A stretch of DNA of 64,000 nucleotides, taken from NCBI GenBank assembly GCA_016720775.1, contig JADKJX010000001.1, forward strand, positions 434,001-498,000, given 5' to 3'. The number at the start of each line of letters is the position of its first letter. Position 1 is the stretch's first letter. Under the pieces are notes generated by a model, which saw only the letters and a list, made by a program, of their open reading frames with translations, had not been told where the DNA came from and did no database searches. This document shows, piece after piece, positions 18,631 to 26,966 of this stretch. Position numbers and translations under genes: made by a program. This DNA comes from Chitinophagaceae bacterium. GTDB lineage: Bacteria > Bacteroidota > Bacteroidia > Chitinophagales > Chitinophagaceae.

Positions 18631-19503
18631 TTAAAAACTTCTTTTTTTAATTCTTCGAATGAAATAAAAAATATCTTTTAAAGCATTGGTTTTGTCAGGA
18701 TGGAGGAAGCCGGGATACATCTTCATGAAATGCTGAAGTCGAAACGGGTAAAAACTCAACGGCATAAATTTAAAAAAAACGCCCTTCCTTTTAAGCACAT
18801 CGGTTCCTTTCAGAATAGAATCTTCAATATGGGTTTCATCAAAAAATTCTTCCTTGTTATATTCCGTATGGGCATAAGACCTGATCTTGTAACTTATTTT
18901 TTCAGCCCCGCCTAAGAATGAAAAATGCCAGCCTGCTGCTGCAACAGAAGGATATACATCCCGGTTGTTACGCAATCCCTGGGGCGTTATTTCTTTAAAC
19001 TGCCTGGCGGTAGCAGCAACACAACCATTCCACCACCTGCTTTCACCTGTATTCTGGCAGTTCATGTAGTAATAATGAAACAACAATGAAAAAGCGGCAG
19101 GAAGTTTCGAGTGGTTCAGTTTTTTTAAAACAGCAGGATCAGGGATCTCATCAAGATCGCTCACCAAAACCAGGTCAGCATCATCCATTTGTTTGCTTGC
19201 CTGCATTAAAGCGTTGCGTTGTCCGTTCTCCAGTTTCCAGGCAGCGCTTACGGGGTTGTAGTTATTGTCATTTTTAAATACAAGCCCTTCTGTATTTTGC
19301 TGCACAGGTATATAAATTATTTTGTGTTCCCATTTTTTAAACCTTTCTTTAGCCTTAGGATAATTATATGGTTTAGGCTTTCCATTGAAAGTAAGATTTG
19401 ACTCTGCTATTACAAAAAAGTCAACAAAGTCATTCAGGAATTTCAGGCGAAACTCCAGCAACTCCAGCTCATTAAAAAAAGTAAAACAATCAAATACTTT
19501 CAT
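18631..19503 (-). CDS. Glycosyltransferase family 17-like (GlcNAc transferase type)
   Basis: 290 residues. Recognised from MKVFDCFTFFNELELLEFRL, FFVIAESNLTFNGKPKP and the DLVLVSDLDEIPDPAVL block, which together define GT17, named for eukaryotic beta-1,4-mannosyl-glycoprotein N-acetylglucosaminyltransferase. Bacterial members sit in surface-glycan loci, as here. The DLDE carries the likely metal-binding acids. Its family role in bacteria is poorly defined, so the product name should not be taken as the substrate. Confidence 0.85.
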   Translation of the reverse strand: MKVFDCFTFFNELELLEFRLKFLNDFVDFFVIAESNLTFNGKPKPYNYPKAKERFKKWEHKIIYIPVQQNTEGLVFKNDNNYNPVSAAWKLENGQRNALMQASKQMDDADLVLVSDLDEIPDPAVLKKLNHSKLPAAFSLLFHYYYMNCQNTGESRWWNGCVAATARQFKEITPQGLRNNRDVYPSVAAAGWHFSFLGGAEKISYKIRSYAHTEYNKEEFFDETHIEDSILKGTDVLKRKGVFFKFMPLSFYPFRLQHFMKMYPGFLHPDKTNALKDIFYFIRRIKKRSF

Positions 19504-19526
19504 TTCTAAATAATCTTTAAAAAACT

Positions 19527-19582
19527 ACCGGTTAAGATCAGCACCGCTATTTATGATTTTGTAATTGATCTTCAAAACCGGT
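19527..19582. repeat. Long-loop inverted repeat between divergent glycosyltransferase genes
   Basis: ACCGGTTAAGATCA (19527-19540) faces TGATCTT (19566-19572) plus AACCGGT (19576-19582), a 14-bp dyad broken by three extra bases on the right, with a 25-nt loop. It lies 24 bp upstream of the GT17 start. The rest of the 19504-19751 gap is AT-rich with no other clear signal. Confidence 0.45.
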
Positions 19583-19751
19583 TACATTGTCTCACTAAAT
19601 ATAAGAAATTCAGCAGCCATCAGTTTAATGGTTTCAGTATTAATTTACCGGTCTGCTATAAATACATTAAACAAAAATTGCTTTTATATAAACCAATACT
19701 AAATTCCCTGTGCGTTAAATTTTCCATGCTCTTTTATTGTTTCTTTGCAGC

Positions 19752-20510
19752 ATGAACATTTCGGTTGTCATCATTACCAGGAACGAGGCGCATGTAATAA
19801 GCAATACCCTGCAAAGCCTGCAGCCGGTTATCAATGATGTGGTGATCGTTGACAGCGGGAGTACCGACAATACGGTTCAGCTATGCAAACAGTTCGGTGC
19901 AACGGTCATTGAAACCAACTGGGCAGGATATGGGATCAACAAAAACAAAGGCATTGCTGCCGCAAAGAATAACTGGATACTGAGCCTGGATGCAGATGAG
20001 TCGATCGATGAAGAATTGAAACTTTCCCTGCAACAGCTTTCTTTGCAGGATGAGAATGAAGTGTTCAATATCCGCTTTAAGAATTTCTTCTGCGATAAAT
20101 GGATACGCTTTGGCGAATGGGGTTTTGATAAACACATCCGGCTGTTTAACCGGAACAACGTGCAATGGAACAATGCGGCCGTTCATGAAAACCTGGTCTT
20201 TCCGGAAGGGGTTAAGATAACCATGCTCAAAGGGAATATCCTGCATCATACCGTTCACAACCGGCAGGCATATAAAGATAAAATGGCCGGCTATGCCCGG
20301 ATGAATGCAAAGAAATATTTTGAATCGGGAAAGAAACCCAGCTTTTTCAAACAATACTTTTCACCGGTGTTTGCGTTTGTGCAGCATTATATTTTCCGCC
20401 TGGGGTTTTTAGATGGCAAAGAAGGATTTATCATTGCAAAAACAACGGCCTGGTACACTTTTATGAAATATCATTATCTTAAAGTGATGAATGATCAACC
20501 TGAAACCTGA
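19752..20510 (+). CDS. Glycosyltransferase family 2 (LPS core, WaaE/KdtX-like)
   Basis: 252 residues. ISVVIITRNEAHVISNTLQSL, VIVDSGSTDNTVQLC, WAGYGINKNKGIAAAKNNWI and SLDADESID are the signature series of the WaaE/KdtX group, which adds glucose or heptose to the LPS inner core. The DxD-equivalent is DADE. The C-terminal part (HHTVHNRQAYKDKMAGYAR, then two hydrophobic stretches near KQYFSPVFAFVQHYIFRL) suggests membrane contact. I start at MNISVVII; the ATG five codons upstream has no support. It begins a plus-strand run through lptC, consistent with an envelope role. Confidence 0.85.
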   Translation: MNISVVIITRNEAHVISNTLQSLQPVINDVVIVDSGSTDNTVQLCKQFGATVIETNWAGYGINKNKGIAAAKNNWILSLDADESIDEELKLSLQQLSLQDENEVFNIRFKNFFCDKWIRFGEWGFDKHIRLFNRNNVQWNNAAVHENLVFPEGVKITMLKGNILHHTVHNRQAYKDKMAGYARMNAKKYFESGKKPSFFKQYFSPVFAFVQHYIFRLGFLDGKEGFIIAKTTAWYTFMKYHYLKVMNDQPET

Positions 20511-20526
20511 TTAAAAACAATAACCT

Positions 20527-21156
20527 GTGACAAATTTCATTCCCATATTTCCATTAGGCATTGTTGTTTACCCCGGTGAACAGCTGAACCTGCACATTTT
20601 TGAACCACGCTATAAGCAACTGATCAACGAATGTTTTGAAACCAGGAAACCATTTGGTATTCCATCGGTAATAAATGAAAAGATAAACGAAATGGGAACG
20701 GTGGTGCAGGTAAAGGAGATCAGCAACGTATATGACGATGGCAAGATGGATATTAAGACAGAAGGACTGCAGGTCTTTCGCATGCTGGAAATGATAAACA
20801 GTTTACCTGGTAAATTATACAGCGGCGCCATTGTAAGTTACCCGGATAATGATGAAAAAGGGAACCGGGCGTTGATGCAGGGCATTGTGAAAGGGGTAAA
20901 GGAACTGCACAAGCTGCTTAATATTGAGAAAAAATTTCCAAAGCCTGAAGAAGAATTATGGAGTTACGATGTAGCGCATCATGCAGGACTATCCCTGCAG
21001 GAAGAATACGAGTTACTTGAACTGTTGCAGGAACTGCAGCGCCAGGAATATTTAAAGCGCCATCTTAAAAAAGTAATACCCGTACTTGCCGAAATGGAAA
21101 CACTGAAAGAAAAGGTAAAGCTGAACGGACACTTTAAAAACCTAAAGGGACTCTGA
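20527..21156 (+). CDS. Lon substrate-binding domain protein
   Basis: 209 residues, GTG start, matching only the N-terminal LON domain (PF02190): FIPIFPLGIVVYPGEQLNLHIFEPRYKQL, GTVVQVKEISNVYDDGKMDI and GLQVFRMLEM. No ATPase or protease domain follows; instead there is a helical tail (QEEYELLELLQELQRQEYLKR). Stand-alone LON-domain proteins are widespread and their role is unsettled. The stop codon overlaps the coaX start (TGATG), indicating translational coupling. Confidence 0.85.
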   Translation: MTNFIPIFPLGIVVYPGEQLNLHIFEPRYKQLINECFETRKPFGIPSVINEKINEMGTVVQVKEISNVYDDGKMDIKTEGLQVFRMLEMINSLPGKLYSGAIVSYPDNDEKGNRALMQGIVKGVKELHKLLNIEKKFPKPEEELWSYDVAHHAGLSLQEEYELLELLQELQRQEYLKRHLKKVIPVLAEMETLKEKVKLNGHFKNLKGL

Positions 21157-21884
21157 TGACAAAAACGCTGTGCTTCGATTTTGGGAACACCCGGCTTAAA
21201 GCGGCCTTGTTTGAAGGCGATAAATATATAAATGATGTTGTTTTGGAAGATGACAGCATAGCAACGATTGAAAAGTTACTTGCTGAATATAAACCTCAAA
21301 AAGCAATTCTTTCTTCGGTGATCGATCATAATGCATCAATCGAAGAACTGCTTGCAGCAAAAACGGTTTTTCATAAAGTATCGCATCTTACCCGGATCAA
21401 CTTTACTGTACCTGCTGCCAAACCCGAAACGATCGGTTCAGACAGGCTGGCTCTTTGTGCTGCTGCTGCCCATTTTTTTCCGGGAAAGAATACCCTCATC
21501 ATTGCCTTGGGCAGCTGCATCACGTATAACTTTTTAAACCAATACCAGCAGTTCCTGGGAGGCAGCATCTCCCCAGGCATGGAAATGCGGTTCAAAGCCA
21601 TGCAGTATTATACGGCAAAGCTGCCCCTGGTAAAAAAGGATTGGAATTTTCCGCTTATTGGATACGATACAAAAACAAATATGCAAAGCGGCGTAATAGC
21701 CGGAATGACCTTTGAAATTGATGGTTTTATTGATGCGTATGCCGCTAAATACGGCAACTTTAACGCTGTTTTAACCGGGGGGGATACAAGCTATTTTGCC
21801 GGGCAGCTTAAAAACAAGATATTTGCCGACTATAATTTTTTATCTAAAGGTCTGTATGCACTCAGCGAAACTAACAATGGCTAA
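21156..21884 (+). CDS. coaX: Type III pantothenate kinase
   Basis: 242-residue ASKHA-fold enzyme that phosphorylates pantothenate in the first step of CoA synthesis. Motifs: DFGNTRLKAALF (phosphate 1), IGSDRLALCAAAAHFF with the catalytic Asp of GxDR, and LGGSISPGMEMRFKAM (pantothenate-binding G-G-x-I-x-P-G). The segment usually written DxGTAxT reads IALGSCITYN here, so the Asp of that motif is Ala. Overlaps by one base with the LON-domain gene and by eight with the next gene, so the three are probably one transcript. Confidence 0.92.
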   Translation: MTKTLCFDFGNTRLKAALFEGDKYINDVVLEDDSIATIEKLLAEYKPQKAILSSVIDHNASIEELLAAKTVFHKVSHLTRINFTVPAAKPETIGSDRLALCAAAAHFFPGKNTLIIALGSCITYNFLNQYQQFLGGSISPGMEMRFKAMQYYTAKLPLVKKDWNFPLIGYDTKTNMQSGVIAGMTFEIDGFIDAYAAKYGNFNAVLTGGDTSYFAGQLKNKIFADYNFLSKGLYALSETNNG

Positions 21885-23205
21885 ATTTTCCTCCGTACTC
21901 GTTATCATTTTGGGACTGTATTCATCTGCAAGCGCCCAGGAAAATTCCCCTTATTCACGCTATGGTTTGGGTGACCTTACTCCCAACCAGAATATTTTTA
22001 CCCGAGGTATGGGAGGTATTTCTGCAGCCACCAACGATACCCGGAGCATTAATTTAACAAACCCCGCTTCCCTTGCTAATATAGGATTAACCATTTTTGA
22101 CATAGGGGCTGAAATAGATACACGTACACTAAAAAGCAGCAACCCGGCAAAAAAATTCACTTCTGCCAATACTTATTTCTCTTACCTGCAGGTTGGCTTT
22201 CCGCTTACCACGTCAAAAATGGCAAAGAAAGATATGCGCTGGGGAATGGCTTTTGGGATAAAGCCGGTTTCTAAAATAAATTATAAGATAGAAAAGAACG
22301 AACGCCTGTCAGGGATCGACAGCCTGAATACGGTTTATGAAGGTACGGGCGGCGTTAACCAGGCATTTATCGGATCAGGTTTCCGGGTAAAAAACTTCAG
22401 CATTGGCGTAAATGTGGGGTATATGTTTGGCAGCAAAGACTACAGCACCAAGCTTACCTTTATCAACGACAGCACATACTATTACCTCTCAAACTCTGAA
22501 AATAAAACAACGTTCGGCAGTTTCTTTTTTAATGCCGGTATTCAGTATGATATTCCGCTTGAGAAAGACAAGAATGGCAATGCTACAAAAAACCTGAAGC
22601 TCGGTCTTTACGGAAATATGCAGCAGAACCTGACGGCCCACAGCGATAATATCCGGGAAACAATTGTCTATGATCCCAATGGCAGCTATTATCGCATTGA
22701 TAGTGTTTTTGAAGACAAAGACGTGAAAGGGAAGATCAAATACCCGGCAAGAGTGGGAATTGGAGTAAATTATCTGGATAAGAACTGGATGATCGGCGCC
22801 GACTTAGAATACGGAAACTGGAGCAGCTACCGCTATTACGGGCAAACGGATGCAGTAAAAGACAACTGGACCATCCGCGTTGGCGCACAGTATTTCCCCA
22901 ATAAAATAAACAATCCCGTAATCAAGTATTTCAACTTTGTTAAGTACCGGGCCGGTTTCTATTATGGTCCTGATTATATCAACGTAAATAAGAACAGGCC
23001 CGAATATGGTTTTACCATTGGTACGGGTATGCCATTGACTTCCTTAAAAAAGATCAGTTATACCGGGGAATTTGTGATGCTGAACACCGCCATTGAAGTA
23101 GGTAACAGGGGTAATAAGCAAACCAATCTCCGGGAGAACGTTGTTCGTATCAGCATTGGCCTTTCAATGAATGCAAACTGGTTCCAGAAGCGTAAATATT
23201 ATTAA
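21877..23205 (+). CDS. Outer membrane beta-barrel protein
   Basis: About 442 residues with a signal peptide (MAKFSSVLVIILGLYSSASAQ). The mature start ENSPYSRYGLGDL is one I recognise as strongly conserved in Bacteroidota outer membrane proteins of unknown function. Alternating strands run to the end, e.g. FSIGVNVGYMFGSKDYSTKL, FNAGIQYDI, WMIGADLEYGNWSSYRYYG and NVVRISIGLSMNANWF, consistent with a FadL/OmpP1-like barrel. The start is the ATG inside the coaX end; longer in-frame starts have no signal peptide. The position between coaX and lptC is shared with many relatives (recollection). Confidence 0.78.
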   Translation: MAKFSSVLVIILGLYSSASAQENSPYSRYGLGDLTPNQNIFTRGMGGISAATNDTRSINLTNPASLANIGLTIFDIGAEIDTRTLKSSNPAKKFTSANTYFSYLQVGFPLTTSKMAKKDMRWGMAFGIKPVSKINYKIEKNERLSGIDSLNTVYEGTGGVNQAFIGSGFRVKNFSIGVNVGYMFGSKDYSTKLTFINDSTYYYLSNSENKTTFGSFFFNAGIQYDIPLEKDKNGNATKNLKLGLYGNMQQNLTAHSDNIRETIVYDPNGSYYRIDSVFEDKDVKGKIKYPARVGIGVNYLDKNWMIGADLEYGNWSSYRYYGQTDAVKDNWTIRVGAQYFPNKINNPVIKYFNFVKYRAGFYYGPDYINVNKNRPEYGFTIGTGMPLTSLKKISYTGEFVMLNTAIEVGNRGNKQTNLRENVVRISIGLSMNANWFQKRKYY

Positions 23206-23240
23206 GCTAACTTTAGTTTTATTTACCGTAATCGCATTAC

Positions 23241-23846
23241 ATGGTTATTCCTTCAGGTAAATCATCCCGTTTCTTACTGCTAAAACAGTTGTGGAAAAAC
23301 GCCCCGGTGATCTTATTTACTTTATTCTTTTTTTCCTGCGAAAATTCTGATGAGGCGGTAAAGGATATGAACAGCCAGAATCTTGGCATTGAAGAAGTGA
23401 ACATTGTTGACATAAATTATACCCTTGCCGGAAAAGCAAAAGCGAAACTTTTATCTCCTAAGATGTTACGGGTTCAGGACATGAAACCTTATGTTGAATT
23501 TCCCAATAAGCTGCACGTGGATTTTTATGATGAAACAGGAGCCATCGACAGCCGGCTTGATGCCCTGTATGGCAAATACTACGACCAGGAAAGCAGGGTC
23601 TTTCTCAAAGACAGCGTTCGGGTGATCAATGTTAAAGGCGATACGCTTTATTGCAACGAATTGTGGTGGGACAGAAGCCGGACCGGGTTTGAATTCTATA
23701 CCGATAAGGCCGTACGCATACGACGCAAACTCCAGATCATTGACGGAGTTGGGATGGAAGCCCGGCAGGATTTTAAAGAATGGGTAATTAAAAATGTGAC
23801 CAATAGTTTTATCAGGGTCCCCAATTCACAGTTTCCCACAGATTAA
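23241..23846 (+). CDS. lptC: LPS export periplasmic protein LptC
   Basis: 201 residues. A hydrophobic N-terminus ending VILFTLFFFSCEN suggests a lipoprotein or signal anchor. It is followed by the LptC/OstA-like jellyroll: VDINYTLAGKAKAKLLSPKM, VEFPNKLHVDFYDETGAIDSR, LDALYGKYYDQESRVFLKD, VINVKGDTLYCNELWWDRS and FEFYTDKAVRIRR. LptC joins the LptBFG transporter to LptA in LPS transport. The other lpt genes are not in the window. It ends the plus-strand envelope run. Confidence 0.88.
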   Translation: MVIPSGKSSRFLLLKQLWKNAPVILFTLFFFSCENSDEAVKDMNSQNLGIEEVNIVDINYTLAGKAKAKLLSPKMLRVQDMKPYVEFPNKLHVDFYDETGAIDSRLDALYGKYYDQESRVFLKDSVRVINVKGDTLYCNELWWDRSRTGFEFYTDKAVRIRRKLQIIDGVGMEARQDFKEWVIKNVTNSFIRVPNSQFPTD

Positions 23847-23892
23847 GTTAGTGTAAAACAAAAAGCATTTTGGCTTTGTTATCTTAACTTAG
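23843..23892 (+). terminator. Stem-loop after lptC (possible terminator)
   Basis: Outer arms TAAGTTA (containing the lptC stop codon) and TAACTTA enclose an inner imperfect stem ACAAAAAGC / GCTTTGT with an ATTTTG loop. There is only a short T-run downstream, so it may be a weak terminator or an mRNA-stabilising end. Confidence 0.4.
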
Positions 23893-23914
23893 AGTTTTAA
23901 ATACACAGTAATTT

Positions 23915-24904
23915 ATGGAGTATCGTCGTTTGGGCAGATCGGGCTTGCAGGTAAGCGTTTTATCCTTTGGAAGCTGGGTAAGTTTCAGCAAACAGATCAA
24001 TGATAAGGTTGCCGATGAATTAATGGGCATCGCTTATGATAATGGCATTAATTTTTTCGACAATGCGGAAGTATATGCACTGGGGGAAAGCGAAAAAATG
24101 ATGGGCCGTGTTTTAAAAAAGAAAAAATGGGACCGTACATCTTATACTATTTCTTCCAAAGCATTTTGGGGATGGCGGGGAAAAGATAATAAACCCAATC
24201 AAACCGGCTGCAGCCGTAAGCATTTGGTGGAAGCCTGCAATGAAGCGCTGCAACGGTTGCAGGTTGATTACCTGGATATGTTCTTCTGCCACCGGCCCGA
24301 TAAAAATACGCCCATTGAAGAAACGGTATGGGCCATGAATCATCTCGTACAGCAGGGAAAAGTATTGTATTGGGGAACGAGTGAATGGAGCGGCGTTGAG
24401 ATCATGGAAGCTCACCGGGCAGCGGAAAAATTCAGGTTGATAGGTCCGACCATGGAGCAGCCGCAATACAATATGTTCGAAAGAGATAAAATGGAAAATG
24501 AATTCCTGGAGATATTTAAGAATGTTGGCCTGGGCACTACCATCTGGAGCCCGCTGGCTTCGGGCATGCTGACCGGGAAATATAACGACGGCATACCTAA
24601 GGGAAGCCGATTTGCACTGGAAGGATTTGATTGGTTGAAAGACAGGTGGGTAATGGATGAGAAAGTAAAAAAAGTAAAAAAGCTGAGTGAACTGGCAACA
24701 AAGATGGGCGTGAGCACAGCGTCGCTTAGCATTGCCTGGTGTATCAAAAATAAAAACGTAAGTACCGCCATCCTGGGTGCAACAAAAAAAACACAGTTGT
24801 TTGATAATTTAAAAGCGCTGGATGTGGCTGCAATGCTTACGCCGGACCTGCTGGATAAGATAGAGTCGATCATGAAAACAAAACCAAAACTACCGGACTA
24901 TTAA
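23915..24904 (+). CDS. Aldo/keto reductase (Kv-beta/YghZ-like)
   Basis: 329-residue NADPH-dependent TIM-barrel reductase. It opens MEYRRLGRSGLQVSVLSFGSW. The catalytic tetrad is visible: Asp and Tyr in NFFDNAEVYALGESE, Lys in TISSKAFW and His in MFFCHRPD. The NADP-binding end GATKKTQLFDNLKAL is intact. The sequence is closest to the AKR6-type group (potassium-channel beta subunit/YghZ), which reduces small aldehydes such as methylglyoxal. The stop codon is followed one base later by the next start, so the two are co-translated. Confidence 0.9.
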   Translation: MEYRRLGRSGLQVSVLSFGSWVSFSKQINDKVADELMGIAYDNGINFFDNAEVYALGESEKMMGRVLKKKKWDRTSYTISSKAFWGWRGKDNKPNQTGCSRKHLVEACNEALQRLQVDYLDMFFCHRPDKNTPIEETVWAMNHLVQQGKVLYWGTSEWSGVEIMEAHRAAEKFRLIGPTMEQPQYNMFERDKMENEFLEIFKNVGLGTTIWSPLASGMLTGKYNDGIPKGSRFALEGFDWLKDRWVMDEKVKKVKKLSELATKMGVSTASLSIAWCIKNKNVSTAILGATKKTQLFDNLKALDVAAMLTPDLLDKIESIMKTKPKLPDY

Positions 24905-24905
24905 A

Positions 24906-25259
24906 ATGGCAGCAGTAACAATATATGGTATCCCGAACTGCGATACCACAAAGAAAGCAATGGTTTGGCTGAACAAAAACAAAATTCCTTTTTCATTTCA
25001 TGATTACAAACAGCAAGGTATTGGGGAGAAGAAACTGAATGAGTGGTGCACTACGAAAGGATGGGAAAACATTTTTAATAAAAGAAGCACCACCTGGCGG
25101 GAATTGCCGGAAGCCGAACAGAAAAAAATAACCGGCCAGTCATCTGCTGTAAAAGCAATGGGTAAGCACAACAGCATCATTAAACGGCCCATCATTGAAA
25201 AAGGCAATGACCTGGTTGTGGGATTTAATAAAGAACAATACAACAGGAACTTAAAATAA
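24906..25259 (+). CDS. ArsC/Spx-family reductase (YffB-like)
   Basis: 117-residue thioredoxin-fold protein. VTIYGIPNCDTTKKAMVWLNK carries a single active-site Cys (CDTT rather than CxxC). STTWRELPE, SAVKAMGKHNSIIKRPIIEKG and VVGFNKEQY are the conserved blocks of the YffB branch, which is linked to glutathione-type thiol chemistry rather than proven arsenate reduction. The Arg of KRPI would stabilise the thiolate, as in ArsC. It pairs with the aldo/keto reductase gene in one unit, close to osmC; a redox or detoxification role is an inference. Confidence 0.87.
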   Translation: MAAVTIYGIPNCDTTKKAMVWLNKNKIPFSFHDYKQQGIGEKKLNEWCTTKGWENIFNKRSTTWRELPEAEQKKITGQSSAVKAMGKHNSIIKRPIIEKGNDLVVGFNKEQYNRNLK

Positions 25260-25300
25260 AATTTCTTATAACAATTAAACAAGACCCTGAACTTTTGAAA

Positions 25301-25326
25301 GGTAAAGCCCCTTTAGGGGTTTGGGG
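25301..25326. repeat. Short C/G-run dyad, possible interspersed repeat
   Basis: CCCCTTTAGGGG (25308-25319) followed by TTTGGGG sits between the ArsC-like and osmC genes. Dyads with this exact core are, in my recollection, scattered in many Bacteroidota genomes. Only one copy was noticed in this window. Confidence 0.35.
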
Positions 25327-25338
25327 CAAATAAACAAC

Positions 25339-25749
25339 ATGAAACGAAATGCAACTGCCGTTTGGAACGGCACTGGAAAAGAAGGTACGGGTAACCTGAG
25401 CACACAAAGTACCGTATTAAGTAAAACTCAATATTCTTTCAGCAGCAGGTTTGAAAACGGAGTAGGCACCAATCCCGAAGAACTTGTTGCCGCAGCGCAT
25501 GCCGGTTGCTTCAGCATGAAACTAAGTTTTGTACTGGGTGCAGCAGGATTTACGCCCGAAGAGATCAACACACGGTGTGAAATAACCCTGGCAGATGGAT
25601 CCATCACCGAATCTCATTTGACGGTTTCTGCGAAAATTCCGGGGATCAATAAAGAGCAGTTTGATGCAGCCGTAGCGGATGCAAAAGCCAACTGCCCCAT
25701 TTCAAAATTGCTGAATACAAACATTACACACGAGGCAACTCTTTTGTAA
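25339..25749 (+). CDS. osmC: OsmC-family peroxiredoxin
   Basis: 136 residues from the ATG giving MKRNATAVWNGTGKEG; a TTG six codons upstream is less likely. The OsmC pattern is complete: KEGTGNLSTQS, GVGTNPEELVAAAHAGCFSM with the peroxidatic Cys, and DAKANCPISKLL with the second Cys. These thiol peroxidases reduce organic hydroperoxides. Sequence order and length follow E. coli OsmC rather than Ohr. Its setting beside two reductase genes suggests a small oxidative-stress cluster. Confidence 0.92.
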   Translation: MKRNATAVWNGTGKEGTGNLSTQSTVLSKTQYSFSSRFENGVGTNPEELVAAAHAGCFSMKLSFVLGAAGFTPEEINTRCEITLADGSITESHLTVSAKIPGINKEQFDAAVADAKANCPISKLLNTNITHEATLL

Positions 25750-25777
25750 AATTTTTTAATGAATAAATCCTGAACCG

Positions 25778-26929
25778 ATGATTGCAAAAGCATTTTCGAT
25801 ACTGGCATTGGTATTATCTGCTTTTGCATCAAAGGGGGTTGCGGCCGATACGCTGGTTGTTATTTTCGACAGACAAAACCTGGTGCATGGCGATAGCGTC
25901 GAAATAGAAATATATACAGAGCCTTACCGGTCCGACCGGGTTGCGCAAACCCTTCACTTGTGGATCGATAATGTAAAGACGGGGCAGCGTTGGAAATACC
26001 GTTACCCTTTTATAAAAGGGCGTTATAAGATCGCCTTAAAGATAAATGACAGTATTCCCAACGGAACCTACGCATTTAATTTTTTGTTGCAAAACAGGTT
26101 TCTTGCTGTAAAAGGGAAACTGGTAAATGCCAAAGAGGAAGACGAGGAAATTAATTATGTCGCCACAACAAAAAACAAAGCGCCCATAATTGATGGCGTT
26201 AAGCTGGGATCCGATGGTTCTTTTAAGATCGACAACCTCTTCTACACCGATTCGGTCTATTTTGGTTTTTCACCGGTACAGAAAAGCAAAGAGAACAGGT
26301 TAAAGATATCCATTGAAACACCCCTCGATTCTGTATTTGTTCCAGAAGCAGTAACAACAGAGTTGGTGACGGTAGGAACTGCAGAAATACAAAATATCCA
26401 AACAGATGCGGCAACGTATGGGTATGTTTTTTCCATCACAGATAAAAAAGACAAACAACTGCTTCGGGAGGTTGTGGTAAAAACCAAACAAAAAGGGCAA
26501 AGAGAAAGATATGAAAATGAAAATGTAAGCGGGCTCTTTGCTTCTGACAATGCCAAAACAATCGACTTCCATGACAATGATGAACTGAGAAACTATTCAG
26601 ACATTTACAGTTACCTCACTGCAAATATAGCCGGGCTTGTTACAGTAAATGATGAAGCAACCGGGCGTACTCTTTTATACTGGCGGAATGAGAAAGTGAA
26701 TATTTTTGTTGATGAGTTTGCCGACCCGGAGTTTTCACCCTACTCAATAAGTGTACAGGATATTGAACTGGTAAAAATTTACAGCCCGGGATCAAGGCTT
26801 GGCCTGGATGGGTTTGGAGGCTCGGTGGCAATTTATACCAGGCGATTCAGTAACCACCCGGGAAACAGGCTCAGCAATTACAGTTTTTATGTAAAAGGCT
26901 ATACACAAAAAAGCACTGAGTGGAAATGA
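25778..26929 (+). CDS. Secreted protein with MG2-like front and TonB-plug-like end
   Basis: 383 residues. Signal peptide: MIAKAFSILALVLSAFASKG followed by VAA. The N-terminal half has Ig-like strands (LVVIFDRQNLVHGDSVEIEI, PFIKGRYKIALKINDSIPNG) of the kind seen in alpha-2-macroglobulin MG2 domains. The C-terminal half resembles the plug domain of SusC/TonB receptors: LREVVVKTK, YSDIYSYLTANIAGLVTVND, VDEFADPEFSPYSISVQDIE, LVKIYSPGSRLGLDGFGGSV and a final AIYTRR. No beta-barrel follows. It may plug or regulate an unseen partner or be a remnant; the function is unknown. Confidence 0.7.
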   Translation: MIAKAFSILALVLSAFASKGVAADTLVVIFDRQNLVHGDSVEIEIYTEPYRSDRVAQTLHLWIDNVKTGQRWKYRYPFIKGRYKIALKINDSIPNGTYAFNFLLQNRFLAVKGKLVNAKEEDEEINYVATTKNKAPIIDGVKLGSDGSFKIDNLFYTDSVYFGFSPVQKSKENRLKISIETPLDSVFVPEAVTTELVTVGTAEIQNIQTDAATYGYVFSITDKKDKQLLREVVVKTKQKGQRERYENENVSGLFASDNAKTIDFHDNDELRNYSDIYSYLTANIAGLVTVNDEATGRTLLYWRNEKVNIFVDEFADPEFSPYSISVQDIELVKIYSPGSRLGLDGFGGSVAIYTRRFSNHPGNRLSNYSFYVKGYTQKSTEWK

Positions 26930-26966
26930 TCGGAAATATTTTATTTTAAAACTTAAAGCAAAAAGA

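Noticed and set aside
25301..25326. CCCCTTTAGGGG dyad as the osmC terminator or operator
   Set aside because: It lies upstream of osmC with no T-run; I keep it only as a possible interspersed repeat since there is one copy here.
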